64,000 nucleotides of DNA from the NCBI GenBank assembly GCA_001898625.1, contig MKUP01000027.1, positions 62,001-126,000 of the forward strand, given 5' to 3'. A program made the translations under genes and the position numbers. This document shows, piece by piece, positions 9,200 through 18,069 of this stretch (position 1 is the stretch's first letter; every line of letters begins with the position of its first letter). The notes beneath the pieces are model-generated. The model ran no database searches, had not been told where the DNA came from, and saw only the letters and a program-made list of their open reading frames with translations. This DNA is from Burkholderiales bacterium 67-32. GTDB taxonomy: Bacteria > Pseudomonadota > Gammaproteobacteria > Burkholderiales > Burkholderiaceae_B.

Positions 9200-9696
9200 A
9201 CCAAGCCCTGACGCCTGCCCACGCGGCGGAATACCTGTACCGCGAGGCCCACCTGCTGGACCGGCAGCGCTTTGACGAGTGGGTCGACCTGTACACCGGC
9301 GACGCGGTCTACTGGATCCCGGCCTGGAAGAGCGAGCACCAGCCCACGGAGAATCCCGAGACCGAGCTGTCCCTGGTGTATTGCGCGTCGCGCAATGCGC
9401 TGGTGGACCGCGTCTGGCGCCTGACCTCGAACCTGTCGGTCGCCTCGATGCCGCTGGCGCGCACGGCCCACGCCGTGTCCAACGTCATCGTCGAACAGGC
9501 CGGCGACGATACGATGGATCTGCGGTCGAGCTGGACCTCGCATGTCTACAATCCCAAGTACAAGTCGCAGCACGTCTATTTCGGATCGTACGAGCACCGG
9601 CTCCGGCGCGTGGACGAGGGCTGGAAGATCGCGCGCAAGAAGATCACGTTGATGAACGACTTCATCCCCACGGTCCTGGACTTGTACATGGTGTGA
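9196..9696 (+). CDS. Ring-hydroxylating dioxygenase, small (beta) subunit
   Basis: A 166-residue structural subunit with the cone-shaped fold of the NTF2/SnoaL superfamily, making the alpha3beta3 enzyme with the preceding protein. The family segments LLDRQRFDEWVDLYTGDAVY near the N terminus and WKIARKKITLMND near the C terminus are well kept. The ATG overlaps the alpha stop, giving coupled translation. It is slightly shorter than typical beta subunits (about 160-190) but looks complete. No ferredoxin or reductase gene follows; those parts must come from elsewhere in the region or genome. Confidence 0.92.
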   Translation: MNQALTPAHAAEYLYREAHLLDRQRFDEWVDLYTGDAVYWIPAWKSEHQPTENPETELSLVYCASRNALVDRVWRLTSNLSVASMPLARTAHAVSNVIVEQAGDDTMDLRSSWTSHVYNPKYKSQHVYFGSYEHRLRRVDEGWKIARKKITLMNDFIPTVLDLYMV

Positions 9697-9732
9697 GCGC
9701 AAGCAGGCGGGAATCCCCCGGATGCCCGCCGA

Positions 9733-10536
9733 TCACCGCGCGGCCGCATAGCGCGGCGCGACGGTGCCGCTGGACAGGTGGCTGGCCATGGCTTGGCGCG
9801 CGGCTTCGTAGGCATTCCACTTCTCGCCGTCTTGCAGCGAAGGGATGGTCACTTTCTCGCCGCGCTCGAAACCCAGCAAAGCGGCCTCGACCAGGTCTTC
9901 GGCACGCATGACGATGCGCGGGTCCAGTTGCTCGACCGGCAGGCCGCCGATGGCCCAGAAGTCGGTGGCCGTGGCTCCGGGCAGCACTGCCTGCACCTGC
10001 ACGCCCTTGTCGGCCAGCTCGTGCTGCAGCGACTGGCTGAAAGCCAGCACGAAAGCCTTGCTGGCACCATAGACGCCGTTCAGGACCTCTGGCGCGAGAG
10101 CGACGATGGACGCGATATTGATGATCGCGCCCCGGCCACGCGCCACGAAACCCGGCACCGCGGCGTAGGCCAACCGCATCGGCGCGGTGGCGTTCAACTC
10201 GACCATGCGGGTCATCCGCTCCACGTCGGTTTGCAGCAACTGCGTATGCGTGCCGATGCCCGCGTTGTTCACGAGCAGGGTAATGCTGGCATCCCGGCGC
10301 AACGAGTCTTCCACCCGGGCCAGCTCGGAGCGGTCGTTCAGGTCGGCCGGCAGCACCTCCACCGAGCGGCCGGTACGGGTACTGATATCGCGGGCCAGCG
10401 CATTCAGCCGCTCGCGATTGCGGGCAACCAGAATCAGGTCGTAGCCGCGCCGTGCCAACCGGTCGGCGTACAGTGCGCCGATGCCGCTGGAGGCGCCGGT
10501 GATGAGCGCGGTGCCGGGGTGGGGGTGTTGTGCCAT
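9733..10536 (-). CDS. Short-chain dehydrogenase/reductase (SDR)
   Basis: A classical 267-residue SDR. The cofactor loop GASSGIG is at 14-20, NNAG near 90-93, and the catalytic residues are Ser143, Tyr156 and Lys160 (YGASK). It is divergent from an AraC-type regulator (start 10,653) across 116 bases, an arrangement typical of a regulator with its single target. Neither carries the operators seen at the neighbouring catabolic genes, so the pair may be a separate unit that happens to lie in the region. The substrate is not predictable. Confidence 0.9.
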   Translation of the reverse strand: MAQHPHPGTALITGASSGIGALYADRLARRGYDLILVARNRERLNALARDISTRTGRSVEVLPADLNDRSELARVEDSLRRDASITLLVNNAGIGTHTQLLQTDVERMTRMVELNATAPMRLAYAAVPGFVARGRGAIINIASIVALAPEVLNGVYGASKAFVLAFSQSLQHELADKGVQVQAVLPGATATDFWAIGGLPVEQLDPRIVMRAEDLVEAALLGFERGEKVTIPSLQDGEKWNAYEAARQAMASHLSSGTVAPRYAAAR

Positions 10537-10652
10537 GGTGAAACTCCTTGGGTTGACAGTAGGTCGACGGGGTCGATGCTGCGCTTGCCGAGAGGTGTCG
10601 TAAATGACGTATATAGTTATGAATCAGGACATACGCATCAAGGACGGACTCC

Positions 10653-11597
10653 ATGCATCGCGTCGGTTACGTGTTGCCCGAGGGCTTCCAGGTCATGGGC
10701 CTGGGTACTCAGGCCGTGTTCGAATTCGCCAACCTGGTGGCGGGTGAGCCTTTCTATGCCGTGGAAAACTACGCGCTGGACGGTACGGTGCGCGCGTCGA
10801 CCGGTCTGACGGTTCAGGCGCGCGCATTCACCGCGCGCAGCCACGCCGATACCTGGCTGGTGGCCGGCGTCATCTCTCCGCTCGAGACTCCCGTGGCGTC
10901 CGGACTGCTACAGCCGCTGAGGAAGATCGCCGCGCGTGCGCGACGCATCGCCGGCTTGTGTACCGGTGCTTTCGTGCTGGCCGACGCGGGTTTGCTCGAT
11001 GGGAGGCGCGCGACCACGCATTGGTACTGGGCCGAGGCATTGCAACAGCGCCATCCTCGCGTCCAGATCGAGGCCGACCGCATCTATATCGCGGATGGAG
11101 CCATGTGGACTTCCGCCGGCATGACCGCGGAGCTGGACTTGGCGCTGGCGATGGTGGAGAAGGACCTGGGGGCCGAGGCGGCGCGCTCGGTCGCGCATCG
11201 GCTGGTCATGCATCAGCGCCGCTCCGGAGGGCAGTCGCAGCATTCAGAGATGCTCAAGCTCGCTCCCAAATCCGATCGCATCCAGCGAGCGTTAGAGCAT
11301 GCGCGGCGCAACCTTTCGCACTCGCTGAGTGTGGAGGAGTTGGCCGACGCCGCCAGCCTGAGTCCGCGCCAGTTCAGCCGGGTGTTCACGGCCGAGACCG
11401 GTCAGTCGCCGGCCAAGGCCATCGAGGGGTTGCGGCTCGAGGCTGCTCGACTGATGATCGAAGGCAGCCGGCATCCGCTCGAGGTCGTTGCCAGGGAGAC
11501 CGGGTTTCGCGACCGGCGCCACATGCGCGAGGCTTTCATGCGGGGCTTCGGCCTGCCTCCCCAGGCTGTTCGGCGCGAAGCCCGCGCAGCGTCGTGA
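10653..11597 (+). CDS. GlxA-type AraC family transcriptional regulator
   Basis: A 314-residue regulator with an N-terminal DJ-1/PfpI-like domain (about 1-180; the nucleophile-elbow-like segment AGLCTGAFVLADAGLLDGR is present) and a C-terminal AraC double helix-turn-helix (about 215-310, with SVEELADAASLSPRQFSRVF). This is the GlxA/FtrA architecture. It probably controls the divergent SDR gene. Convergent with the porin gene, 14 bases apart. The ATG at 10,653 follows AAGGACGGA at a usual distance. Confidence 0.9.
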   Translation: MHRVGYVLPEGFQVMGLGTQAVFEFANLVAGEPFYAVENYALDGTVRASTGLTVQARAFTARSHADTWLVAGVISPLETPVASGLLQPLRKIAARARRIAGLCTGAFVLADAGLLDGRRATTHWYWAEALQQRHPRVQIEADRIYIADGAMWTSAGMTAELDLALAMVEKDLGAEAARSVAHRLVMHQRRSGGQSQHSEMLKLAPKSDRIQRALEHARRNLSHSLSVEELADAASLSPRQFSRVFTAETGQSPAKAIEGLRLEAARLMIEGSRHPLEVVARETGFRDRRHMREAFMRGFGLPPQAVRREARAAS

Positions 11598-11611
11598 GTC
11601 ATCCGCCGGCC

Positions 11612-12865
11612 TCAGAAGCGGTGCATGATCCCTATGCCCACGAGCTGCGGATCGGCGCCCACCGGCAGGCCGGACGGCGCCGAACTCATGTTGTTGCCGT
11701 TCCAGTCCAGGTTGTAGTTCCTGTCGTTCAGAATCTTCTGGTAGTTGACGTACAGGTTGGTGCGCTTGGACAAGAGGTAGCGGAAGGCCAACAGGTAGCC
11801 GTGGGCACCCGTGTCGTCACAGCGCGAGGCCACGTTGCAGCCGCTGATGTTGGCCAGGTGCATGTACTCGGCGATGAAGTGGTAGCGCTTGCCTTCGCCG
11901 AAATACTGCGACATGCCCAGGACCAGGCCGCGCTGCCGCAGCTTGTGGGCGCTGGGGTCGGCGGTGGCGCCCACGTTGAGCGAGGCGCCGCCGTTGGTGA
12001 CCTGGCTTTGCAGCAGGATCAGGCTGACCTGGCCCGAGTCCGAATACGAATAGCGCAGCCTGAGCTTGTGTCCCTCGCTCTGGCCCTGGGTGCCGGCAGG
12101 CAGCGCTCCGCTGGGCGCCGTCAGCTCGTTGCCGCGGTTGCGGGCATAGTCGTAGCCGTAGCCGAAGGGGCCCTTGGTGCCTTGCAGGGTCACGGCCCAC
12201 AGCGAGCCGTTGTTGCGGGTGGTCGGAGTGATCGTTTCCCGGTTGGTGGTGGAGGCCCCGACGATGACCTCGAACAGGCCGAACAGGCGCGGGGAGATGT
12301 ACTTGACCGTGTCATTCACGCGGACCACGCCCACCGCCATGCCGCGTCCGATTCCCCCGCTCTGCACGCCGAAGCCGCTGGAAACCCAGTCCGAGCCGGT
12401 CTGGTTGATGTAGGGGCTGGTCCAGAACAGGTCCTGCCGGCCGAAGCGCAGCGTGCCCAGCGCGTCGCTCTTCAGGCCGACGTACGTGGTGCGCGAGCCC
12501 AGGGTGCCGGTGGACGTGTTCGGCCTGCCGTTGGGGCCGATGTTGCCGCCGTTGTCCATGTTGAAGCCGCCTTCGATGACGAAGTGCGCGCTCAAGCCGT
12601 TGCCCAGCGATTCCGTGCCCCGGAAGCCCAGGCGCGATCCCGCGTCGTACAGGCGGCGCACGCGGGGGATGTCCGAGGCGGGGCCGGCGGTGGCTCCGGC
12701 CGCCTTGTACATGTCCAGGCCCACCGAGGCCTTGCCGTAGATCTGCACGCCGCTGCCGCCTGCCGCCTGGGCATGCGCCTGGCCGATGCATGCCGCGGCC
12801 AGGGCGGCCACGGTACAGGACAGATGCAGGCGATTGCCGTTACGGCCACGATCCGGTTTCATCAT
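11612..12865 (-). CDS. Gram-negative outer-membrane porin (OmpC/OmpQ-like)
   Basis: A trimeric general or substrate-induced porin of the beta-proteobacterial Porin_4 type, 417 residues. An N-terminal signal peptide (about 1-32, ending GQAHA) is followed by the mature start GSGVQIYGKASVGLDMY. Family landmarks are GSRLGFRGTESLGNG, FGRQDLF and the C-terminal aromatic end GIGIMHRF needed for BamA recognition. AGGAGGAGACA precedes two adjacent ATGs. Its promoter region holds two motif A copies, so this porin is probably induced with the aromatic genes and admits their substrate. Confidence 0.93.
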   Translation of the reverse strand: MMKPDRGRNGNRLHLSCTVAALAAACIGQAHAQAAGGSGVQIYGKASVGLDMYKAAGATAGPASDIPRVRRLYDAGSRLGFRGTESLGNGLSAHFVIEGGFNMDNGGNIGPNGRPNTSTGTLGSRTTYVGLKSDALGTLRFGRQDLFWTSPYINQTGSDWVSSGFGVQSGGIGRGMAVGVVRVNDTVKYISPRLFGLFEVIVGASTTNRETITPTTRNNGSLWAVTLQGTKGPFGYGYDYARNRGNELTAPSGALPAGTQGQSEGHKLRLRYSYSDSGQVSLILLQSQVTNGGASLNVGATADPSAHKLRQRGLVLGMSQYFGEGKRYHFIAEYMHLANISGCNVASRCDDTGAHGYLLAFRYLLSKRTNLYVNYQKILNDRNYNLDWNGNNMSSAPSGLPVGADPQLVGIGIMHRF

Positions 12866-12884
12866 TGTCTCCTCCTTTTTTGAT

Positions 12885-12902
12885 ATTACTGTATGCGTGT
12901 TA
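12885..12902 (+). promoter_or_regulatory. Operator-like motif A, copy 2
   Basis: ATTACTGTATGCGTGTTA, 20 bases upstream of the porin start, in the position expected for a repressor site overlapping the promoter or transcript start. It is paired with copy 3, 28 bases away. Confidence 0.65.
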
Positions 12903-12912
12903 TTGTTTTGCG

Positions 12913-12930
12913 CATACTGTATGAGTTAAA
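12913..12930 (+). promoter_or_regulatory. Operator-like motif A, copy 3
   Basis: CATACTGTATGAGTTAAA, the second of two copies upstream of the porin. Start-to-start spacing from copy 2 is 28 bases. The two copies are separated by an AT-rich stretch suited to a core promoter. Confidence 0.6.
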
Positions 12931-12950
12931 GAAGGAGGTGTCAACGAAGA

Positions 12951-12973
12951 AAAACCCGGTCATGCCGGGTTTT
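12951..12973 (-). terminator. Rho-independent terminator after the Rieske oxygenase
   Basis: Stem AAAACCCGG / CCGGGTTTT with a five-base loop. Read on the minus strand it stands 22 bases after the stop of the Rieske oxygenase gene and is followed by TTCTTCG, giving a T-rich tail. It separates that gene from the porin promoter. Confidence 0.8.
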
Positions 12974-12995
12974 CTCTGGCGGGCGCGCGAGCAGG

Positions 12996-14273
12996 CTAGC
13001 GCGTCTGGACATCCTCGTCGCTCAGGCCCATCGCCTGGCGGTACGCGGCCTTGACCTCGTCCGGCTGGCCGGCCTGGAACGGATAGTCGGCCAAGTGCTT
13101 GCCGAGTATGGGATGCGCCAGAAGTTGCTCGCGGGTCAGGCCCTCGGTGAACAGGTGGCGCGCGGCGATGGGCAGCTCGATGCATTCGTTGGCGGCCGGG
13201 TCGCGGATCAGTCCGCTGGGATCGCGCCCGTCGGCCACGGCGTCCATGTCCTCGCCGAAGCGCTTGCGCAGCATGGCGATGCCACGGTCGCTGGAGGCCA
13301 GGTTCTCCTTGGTGCGGTCGGCCACCGTGCCTTGTCCGACCCAGGCCACGAAGTCCTGGTTCATGACGTGGCTGGAGATCCAGCGGCCGGTGTCGGGGTC
13401 CATCACGGGCCCGTGCCAGGCCGGGATGGGGCCTTGTTCATAGGGGTCCTGTTCCTTGGGGACGCGCGAGAACGCCCAGGCGATGCTGAGCGTATTTTCG
13501 TCGTCGATGGGGATGCGCCACTCGATGTGGTCGCCCAGGCAGAAGGCCTGCGGCCACAGGCAGACGCGGCCCACGGTCCACAGCGGATGGCGTTCGCTGG
13601 TGTCCTCGCGCAGCCGCTTGTAGATGATGCCGTAGTCGAATTCCTCGAAATCCACCTTGACGTGCGTGGGGGAGTAGGGGCCGGTCTCTCCCTTCAGTCG
13701 GATGCTCCAGTTCGAGTGCATCCATTCGAAGTGCACCGGGTCGATGGAGTTCTCCTGGCATTGCAGCCAGTTGCAGGGGATCTCGGAGATGACGATCTGC
13801 GCGAAGCCGTTCTTCCAGGTGAAGGGTTCCCAGTTGGGAACCAGCGGCGCGGGCTGCGGGCCGAGATAGGCCCACAGCATGCCGGCCTTCTGTTCCACGG
13901 GGTAGGCGGTGATGCGCAAGCGTTCTTTCATGCGCGCGTGCGGAGCCGCGATGTCCTCGTAGGGCTGCTCGGTACAGCGTCCGTCGCGGTCGAACAGCCA
14001 GCCGTGGTAGTTGCAGCGCAGGCCCGACTGCTCGACGAAGCCGTAGGACAGGTCCGCGCGGCGATGGGCGCAGCGCCGGTCGATCAGGCCAAAGTTGCCG
14101 CCCAGGTCCTTGTACAGAACGAGATCTTCCCCCAGCAGCCGGATGGGCTTGGTGTCCATCTTGTCGAATTCGCTGACCGCCGCGATGGGGTGCCAGTAGC
14201 GCCTCAGCAATTCCCCCATGGGGGTGCCGGGCCCCACCTGGGTCAATTGGCGGTTCTTCGCTTCGCTAAGCAT
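12996..14273 (-). CDS. Single-subunit Rieske oxygenase (phthalate dioxygenase / O-demethylase type)
   Basis: A 425-residue alpha-only Rieske non-heme iron oxygenase of the phthalate 4,5-dioxygenase / LigX / VanA class, which hydroxylates or O-demethylates aromatic acids using a PDR-type reductase. Rieske ligands are Cys68/His70 and Cys87/His90; the mononuclear iron site is NSIDPVHFEWMH with His181 and His186. The N terminus (VGPGTPMGELLRRYWHP) is typical. The ATG at 14,273 is preceded by AGGGAGA. It is about 75% identical over the first 190 residues to the protein at 21,319. The reductase at 16,312 is the obvious electron donor. Confidence 0.92.
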   Translation of the reverse strand: MLSEAKNRQLTQVGPGTPMGELLRRYWHPIAAVSEFDKMDTKPIRLLGEDLVLYKDLGGNFGLIDRRCAHRRADLSYGFVEQSGLRCNYHGWLFDRDGRCTEQPYEDIAAPHARMKERLRITAYPVEQKAGMLWAYLGPQPAPLVPNWEPFTWKNGFAQIVISEIPCNWLQCQENSIDPVHFEWMHSNWSIRLKGETGPYSPTHVKVDFEEFDYGIIYKRLREDTSERHPLWTVGRVCLWPQAFCLGDHIEWRIPIDDENTLSIAWAFSRVPKEQDPYEQGPIPAWHGPVMDPDTGRWISSHVMNQDFVAWVGQGTVADRTKENLASSDRGIAMLRKRFGEDMDAVADGRDPSGLIRDPAANECIELPIAARHLFTEGLTREQLLAHPILGKHLADYPFQAGQPDEVKAAYRQAMGLSDEDVQTR

Positions 14274-14358
14274 GTGTCGTCTCCCTCTGCGTCCGGCGAC
14301 CACCATGCGGGTCTGCCTGCAAGTCGTTCATTGTTGGTGAATCAAGTCTGCTATTTAA

Positions 14359-14376
14359 CATACAGTATGCGTGTTA
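14359..14376 (+). promoter_or_regulatory. Operator-like motif A, copy 4
   Basis: CATACAGTATGCGTGTTA, 86 bases upstream of the Rieske oxygenase (-) in the 270-base divergent region shared with the ThDP enzyme gene (+). Confidence 0.65.
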
Positions 14377-14483
14377 GGGCGTTCGTGTCAAGTTGGAACG
14401 GCGCGGACTGTCGTGGCGCACAAGCGTGTCTGGCGATGTTCCTCGGGAAATCCCTGGCCATGATTATAGACTTAATCTATATA

Positions 14484-14495
14484 ATGGTATTACAG
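14484..14495 (+). promoter_or_regulatory. TGGTATTACA element (motif B-like)
   Basis: ATGGTATTACAG, 48 bases before the ThDP enzyme start. It matches one strand of the palindrome at 7731-7743 (TTGGTATTACCAA when inverted) at nine consecutive bases and more loosely resembles ATGGTAAAACAG at 5118. The surrounding 14,463-14,495 is strongly AT-rich and probably holds the promoter. Confidence 0.4.
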
Positions 14496-14543
14496 TTAGT
14501 GCAAATGAAGATCGCGACCACTCACTCGAAGCCAGGAACCAAA

Positions 14544-16295
14544 ATGAGACAAGACCAAGCGAATGCCGCCCCCCAGGACGGCGAAGTCATTCCGGCGCAA
14601 TCGGTAGGCGAGGCCTACCTGGCGCTGCTCAAGCAACGCGGGATCGACTACTTCTACGTCGGCGCCGGCACGGATACGGTGTCCATCGTCGAGGCCTACG
14701 CCCGAGCGGACCAGTCCGGCATCGCTTTTCCGACGCCCGTGCTGTGTACGCACGAGAACCTGGCCGTGGGCATGGCGCATGGCTACTACATGATTTCGCA
14801 GAAGCCCCAGGTCGTGATGCTGCACGTCAGCGTGGGCGCGGCCAATGCGGTGTGCGGAATCATGAACGCCTCGCGCAGCCAGGTTCCGATGCTGTTCACG
14901 GCCGGCCGTACGCCCCTGTTCCAGGACGGCAAGCGCGGTTCGCGCAATGGCGAGATCCATTGGGCGCAGGAAATGCTCGACCAGGGCGGCATGGTGCGCG
15001 AGCTGGTCAAGTGGGACTATGAGCTGCGGGACGGCTGCAACATGGAGCAGGTGGTCGACCGCGCCATCGGCATCAGCATGGCCGAGCCGCGCGGCCCCGT
15101 CTATCTGATGCTGCCGCGCGAGATCCTGGCTCAGGAAGTGGACGGCTTCCGGCCGTCCAAGCCCGTGGCCATCCCCGCGCCGCCCCATCCGGACGTCCAG
15201 GCCGTGCGCGAACTCGCCCGGCGGATCGCCGCGGCCAGCCATCCGGTCATCGTCACCACCGCCAGCGGCGCGGATCCGGAAACCGTGGGCCTGCTGGTCA
15301 AGCTGGCAGAGCGCTTCGGCGTGGGCGTGGCCGAGGCCAAGGCCCGCCACACCAATTTTCCGTCCAGCCACGCGCTGCACCTGGGGCACGATGCGGACGC
15401 GGTCTTCGCCCAGGCTGACGCGCTGCTGTTCCTGGAGACCGATGTGCCCTGGATCCCGGGCAAGACGCGGCCGCGCGACGAGGCCTTCGTCGCCCATGCC
15501 GGCACCGATCCGTTGTTCAACCGCTACGCGGTGCGCAGCTTCCGCTCCGATCTGACGCTGACGACCAACGCCCGCGCGTTGATCGAGGCGCTGCATGCGG
15601 CGCTGGAAGAGCTGGGCGCGGCCGCTGGCGCGGCCGCCCGCCGGACCGCCCTGGAAGCGTCGGCCGCCGCCACGCGGCAGGCCGCGGCCGGCGTGATGCA
15701 GCGCGTGCTGGCCAAGGACGGCCCCATCACCAAGTTGTTCCTGACGCACTGCCTGGACGAGGTGCGCCCGCAGGACGCGATCCTCGTCAACGAGTATTCG
15801 GCCATCCGGCCGCAGATGGGCTTCGACGAGCCCGGCACCTACTTCGGCAATCCGTCCGCCGCGGGTCTGGGCTGGGGCCTGCCTGCCGCGCTGGGGGCGC
15901 AGCAGGCGGCACCCGACAAGACCGTCATCTGCGTGGTGGGCGACGGCGCGTACATCTTCGCCAACCCGGCTGCCTGCCACCATGCCGCCGCGGCGCACAA
16001 GCTGCCGGTGCTGACCGTGGTGTTCAACAATGCCCGCTGGGAAGCGGTGTATCGGTCGACGCTCACGGTGTATCCCGGCACGCATGCCGCCCGCTACGCG
16101 GAGGAGCATGAGACCAGGACCGGTCCGCTGTCGTCGCTGGATCCGGTGCCGGACTTCGAGAAGTACGCCGAGGCCTCAGGCGGCTGGGCCGAGCGCGTGA
16201 CGCGCCGCGAAGACCTGGTTCCGGCGCTGAGACGTGCGCTGGAAGTGGTCACCAAGGAAAAGCGCCACGCGCTGTTGAACGTGATCGCCGCCTGA
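14544..16295 (+). CDS. ThDP-dependent enzyme of the acetolactate synthase / benzoylformate decarboxylase family
   Basis: A 583-residue thiamine diphosphate enzyme. The catalytic glutamate of the N-terminal PYR domain is Glu71 (CTHEN), and the ThDP/Mg motif runs from GDG (466-468) to NN (495-496). AGGAA precedes the ATG at 14,544; an in-frame ATG at 14,505 is less likely. It overlaps no partner small subunit, and its catabolic setting argues against branched amino-acid synthesis. A 2-keto acid decarboxylase such as benzoylformate decarboxylase, or a carboligase, would fit. The reductase gene follows after 16 bases in the same operon. Confidence 0.88.
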   Translation: MRQDQANAAPQDGEVIPAQSVGEAYLALLKQRGIDYFYVGAGTDTVSIVEAYARADQSGIAFPTPVLCTHENLAVGMAHGYYMISQKPQVVMLHVSVGAANAVCGIMNASRSQVPMLFTAGRTPLFQDGKRGSRNGEIHWAQEMLDQGGMVRELVKWDYELRDGCNMEQVVDRAIGISMAEPRGPVYLMLPREILAQEVDGFRPSKPVAIPAPPHPDVQAVRELARRIAAASHPVIVTTASGADPETVGLLVKLAERFGVGVAEAKARHTNFPSSHALHLGHDADAVFAQADALLFLETDVPWIPGKTRPRDEAFVAHAGTDPLFNRYAVRSFRSDLTLTTNARALIEALHAALEELGAAAGAAARRTALEASAAATRQAAAGVMQRVLAKDGPITKLFLTHCLDEVRPQDAILVNEYSAIRPQMGFDEPGTYFGNPSAAGLGWGLPAALGAQQAAPDKTVICVVGDGAYIFANPAACHHAAAAHKLPVLTVVFNNARWEAVYRSTLTVYPGTHAARYAEEHETRTGPLSSLDPVPDFEKYAEASGGWAERVTRREDLVPALRRALEVVTKEKRHALLNVIAA

Positions 16296-16311
16296 TCCGG
16301 GGACCCGTACC

Positions 16312-17283
16312 GTGAGCGCCAGCCTTGACGTGCACATCCGCGCCATTCGCTACGAAGCGCAGGGCATTCTTTCGTACGAACTGCGGCCGCCGCCGGACCA
16401 GGGCGGCGCGGAGCTGCCGCCCTTCACCGCGGGCGCCCATGTCGACGTCCACCTGCGGGACGGCATGGTGCGCAGCTATTCCCTGCTCAACGACGATGCC
16501 GAGCGCGGACGCTATGTCATCGCCGTGAACAAGGATCCCGCCGGCCGAGGCGGATCGCGCTACATGCACGAAGCCTTGAAGGTCGGCGACAGCCTGGCGA
16601 TCAGCGCGCCGCGCAACCACTTTGCCCTGGACGAAGGGGCCCGGCATTCGATCATGATCGCCGGGGGCATAGGCATTACGCCGCTGTGGTCCATGGTCCA
16701 GAAGCTCGAGCGCCTGGGCCGTTCGTGGGAGCTCCACTACAGCGCGCGGACCCGCCAGCATGCCGCGCTGCTGGACCGGCTGGAGCAATTGCCGGCGGAC
16801 GCGCGGCGGCGCGTGCACGTCAATTTCGACCACGAGCCGGGCGCGCGGATGCTGGACCTCGCGGCCATCGTATCCGCGGCGGCGCCGGATGCGCATTTCT
16901 ATTGCTGCGGTCCCGCCGGCATGCTGCGGGCCTTCGAAGCGGCCACCGCGTGCCGCGACGCGGGCTTCGTCCATCTGGAGCACTTCGGCGCCGACGCCGC
17001 GCCGGCGCCGGCACAGGGCGCATTCACGGTCCATCTGGCGAAGGCCGGCCGCGACGTGGCGGTGCCGGCCGGCTCCTCCATCCTCGACGCCTTGCTCGCG
17101 GCCGGCGTGGACGTGGGCCATTCCTGCCTGGAAGGGGTGTGCGGCAGCTGCGAGGTGGCGGTGCTGGAAGGCGTGCCGGAACATCGCGACCTGGTCCTGA
17201 CCCGGGCCGAGAAGGCCGGCAACCGGAGCATCATGGTCTGCTGCTCCGGCTGCAAGGGCGAGCGCCTGGTCCTGGATCTTTGA
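16312..17283 (+). CDS. PDR/VanB-type oxygenase reductase (flavin, NAD, 2Fe-2S)
   Basis: A 323-residue class IA reductase that moves electrons from NAD(P)H to Rieske oxygenases such as phthalate dioxygenase or vanillate demethylase. In order: flavin domain with RSYSLLN (54-60), nucleotide domain with GGIGITP (118-124) and CCGPAGM, and a C-terminal plant-type [2Fe-2S] ferredoxin with Cys272, Cys277, Cys280 and Cys310. The start is GTG at 16,312, 16 bases after the ThDP enzyme. It is the only such reductase in the window and could serve both single-subunit Rieske oxygenases (12,996 and 21,319). Confidence 0.92.
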   Translation: MSASLDVHIRAIRYEAQGILSYELRPPPDQGGAELPPFTAGAHVDVHLRDGMVRSYSLLNDDAERGRYVIAVNKDPAGRGGSRYMHEALKVGDSLAISAPRNHFALDEGARHSIMIAGGIGITPLWSMVQKLERLGRSWELHYSARTRQHAALLDRLEQLPADARRRVHVNFDHEPGARMLDLAAIVSAAAPDAHFYCCGPAGMLRAFEAATACRDAGFVHLEHFGADAAPAPAQGAFTVHLAKAGRDVAVPAGSSILDALLAAGVDVGHSCLEGVCGSCEVAVLEGVPEHRDLVLTRAEKAGNRSIMVCCSGCKGERLVLDL

Positions 17284-17305
17284 CCGGGGCGCCGCCCCGC
17301 CGGCT

Positions 17306-17968
17306 TCAACCGCCCGCCAGCCGCTTTTCCACCAGGCCCTGCACCGCCTTGTCGTAGCCCGCCGCGAATTCCGCGAACACCGGGTCCGATTCCATCGTCT
17401 TCCACCAGCGCGCGATCCGACCCGTGCCCGCGGTCGGATCCGCGAGCCCGAACATGGGCGCGGCCACGCGGCGGATCTGGACCATGGGCGGCAGCAGCGC
17501 GCAGTCGGCCAGGGACGGCTGCGCGCTGGCGGCATACGGCGCATCGGCCATGTGGCGCTCGACATGGGCCAGCCCCGCAGCCAGGCCTTCGAGCGCCGCC
17601 GCGCGGGCCTTCAGGTCGGCGTCGGCCGCGCCCACCTGCCGCATCAGCGTGGTGCTGTGCGCCGCGGCATACAGGTCGTAGACGCGCGCGATGAGACGCG
17701 CCCGCGCCTTGTCCTGTGGCGTGCCCGGCAGCCCGGGGCGCTCCGGATGCATGTCCTCCAGGTAGTCGCAGATGACGCTCGATTCGGGCAGCGACTGGCC
17801 GTCGTCCGTTTGCAGCACCGGTATCTTGCCGATCGGATTGATGGCCTTGAACTCCGGCGAATGCAGGCCGCCGGGTGGCGACTCGCGCGTCAGGTCCAGG
17901 CCCTTGAGCCGCGCGAACAGCATGACGCGGGCGGTATAGGGCGAAGGGGGAAAACCGATGAGTTTCAT
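17306..17968 (-). CDS. Glutathione S-transferase family protein
   Basis: A 220-residue two-domain GST. The N-terminal thioredoxin-like domain starts KLIGFPPSPYTARVMLFA and holds the glutathione-binding NPIGKIPVLQTDDGQSLPES segment (about residues 52-71); an all-helical C-terminal domain follows. AGGAGACTTC precedes the ATG at 17,968. It faces the FMN dehydrogenase gene across 101 bases that carry a motif A copy, so it is probably co-regulated with the aromatic genes. Catabolic GSTs can isomerise maleyl-type ring-cleavage products or cleave aryl ethers; neither role is shown by sequence. Confidence 0.9.
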   Translation of the reverse strand: MKLIGFPPSPYTARVMLFARLKGLDLTRESPPGGLHSPEFKAINPIGKIPVLQTDDGQSLPESSVICDYLEDMHPERPGLPGTPQDKARARLIARVYDLYAAAHSTTLMRQVGAADADLKARAAALEGLAAGLAHVERHMADAPYAASAQPSLADCALLPPMVQIRRVAAPMFGLADPTAGTGRIARWWKTMESDPVFAEFAAGYDKAVQGLVEKRLAGG

Positions 17969-18022
17969 GAAGTCTCCTTGGGTGGGCGAGTGGTGCAAGG
18001 CTTGCACCATTGTGTATATAGT

Positions 18023-18040
18023 AATACAGTATGCGTAATT
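18023..18040 (+). promoter_or_regulatory. Operator-like motif A, copy 5
   Basis: AATACAGTATGCGTAATT in the divergent region between the GST (-) and the FMN dehydrogenase (+). A TTGCAC -35-like box (18,002-18,007) is followed after 17 bases by TACAGT within the motif, so a repressor bound here would block the plus-strand promoter. Confidence 0.65.
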
Positions 18041-18069
18041 AAGAATCCAAGTCAAGGCAAGGGACAGCC

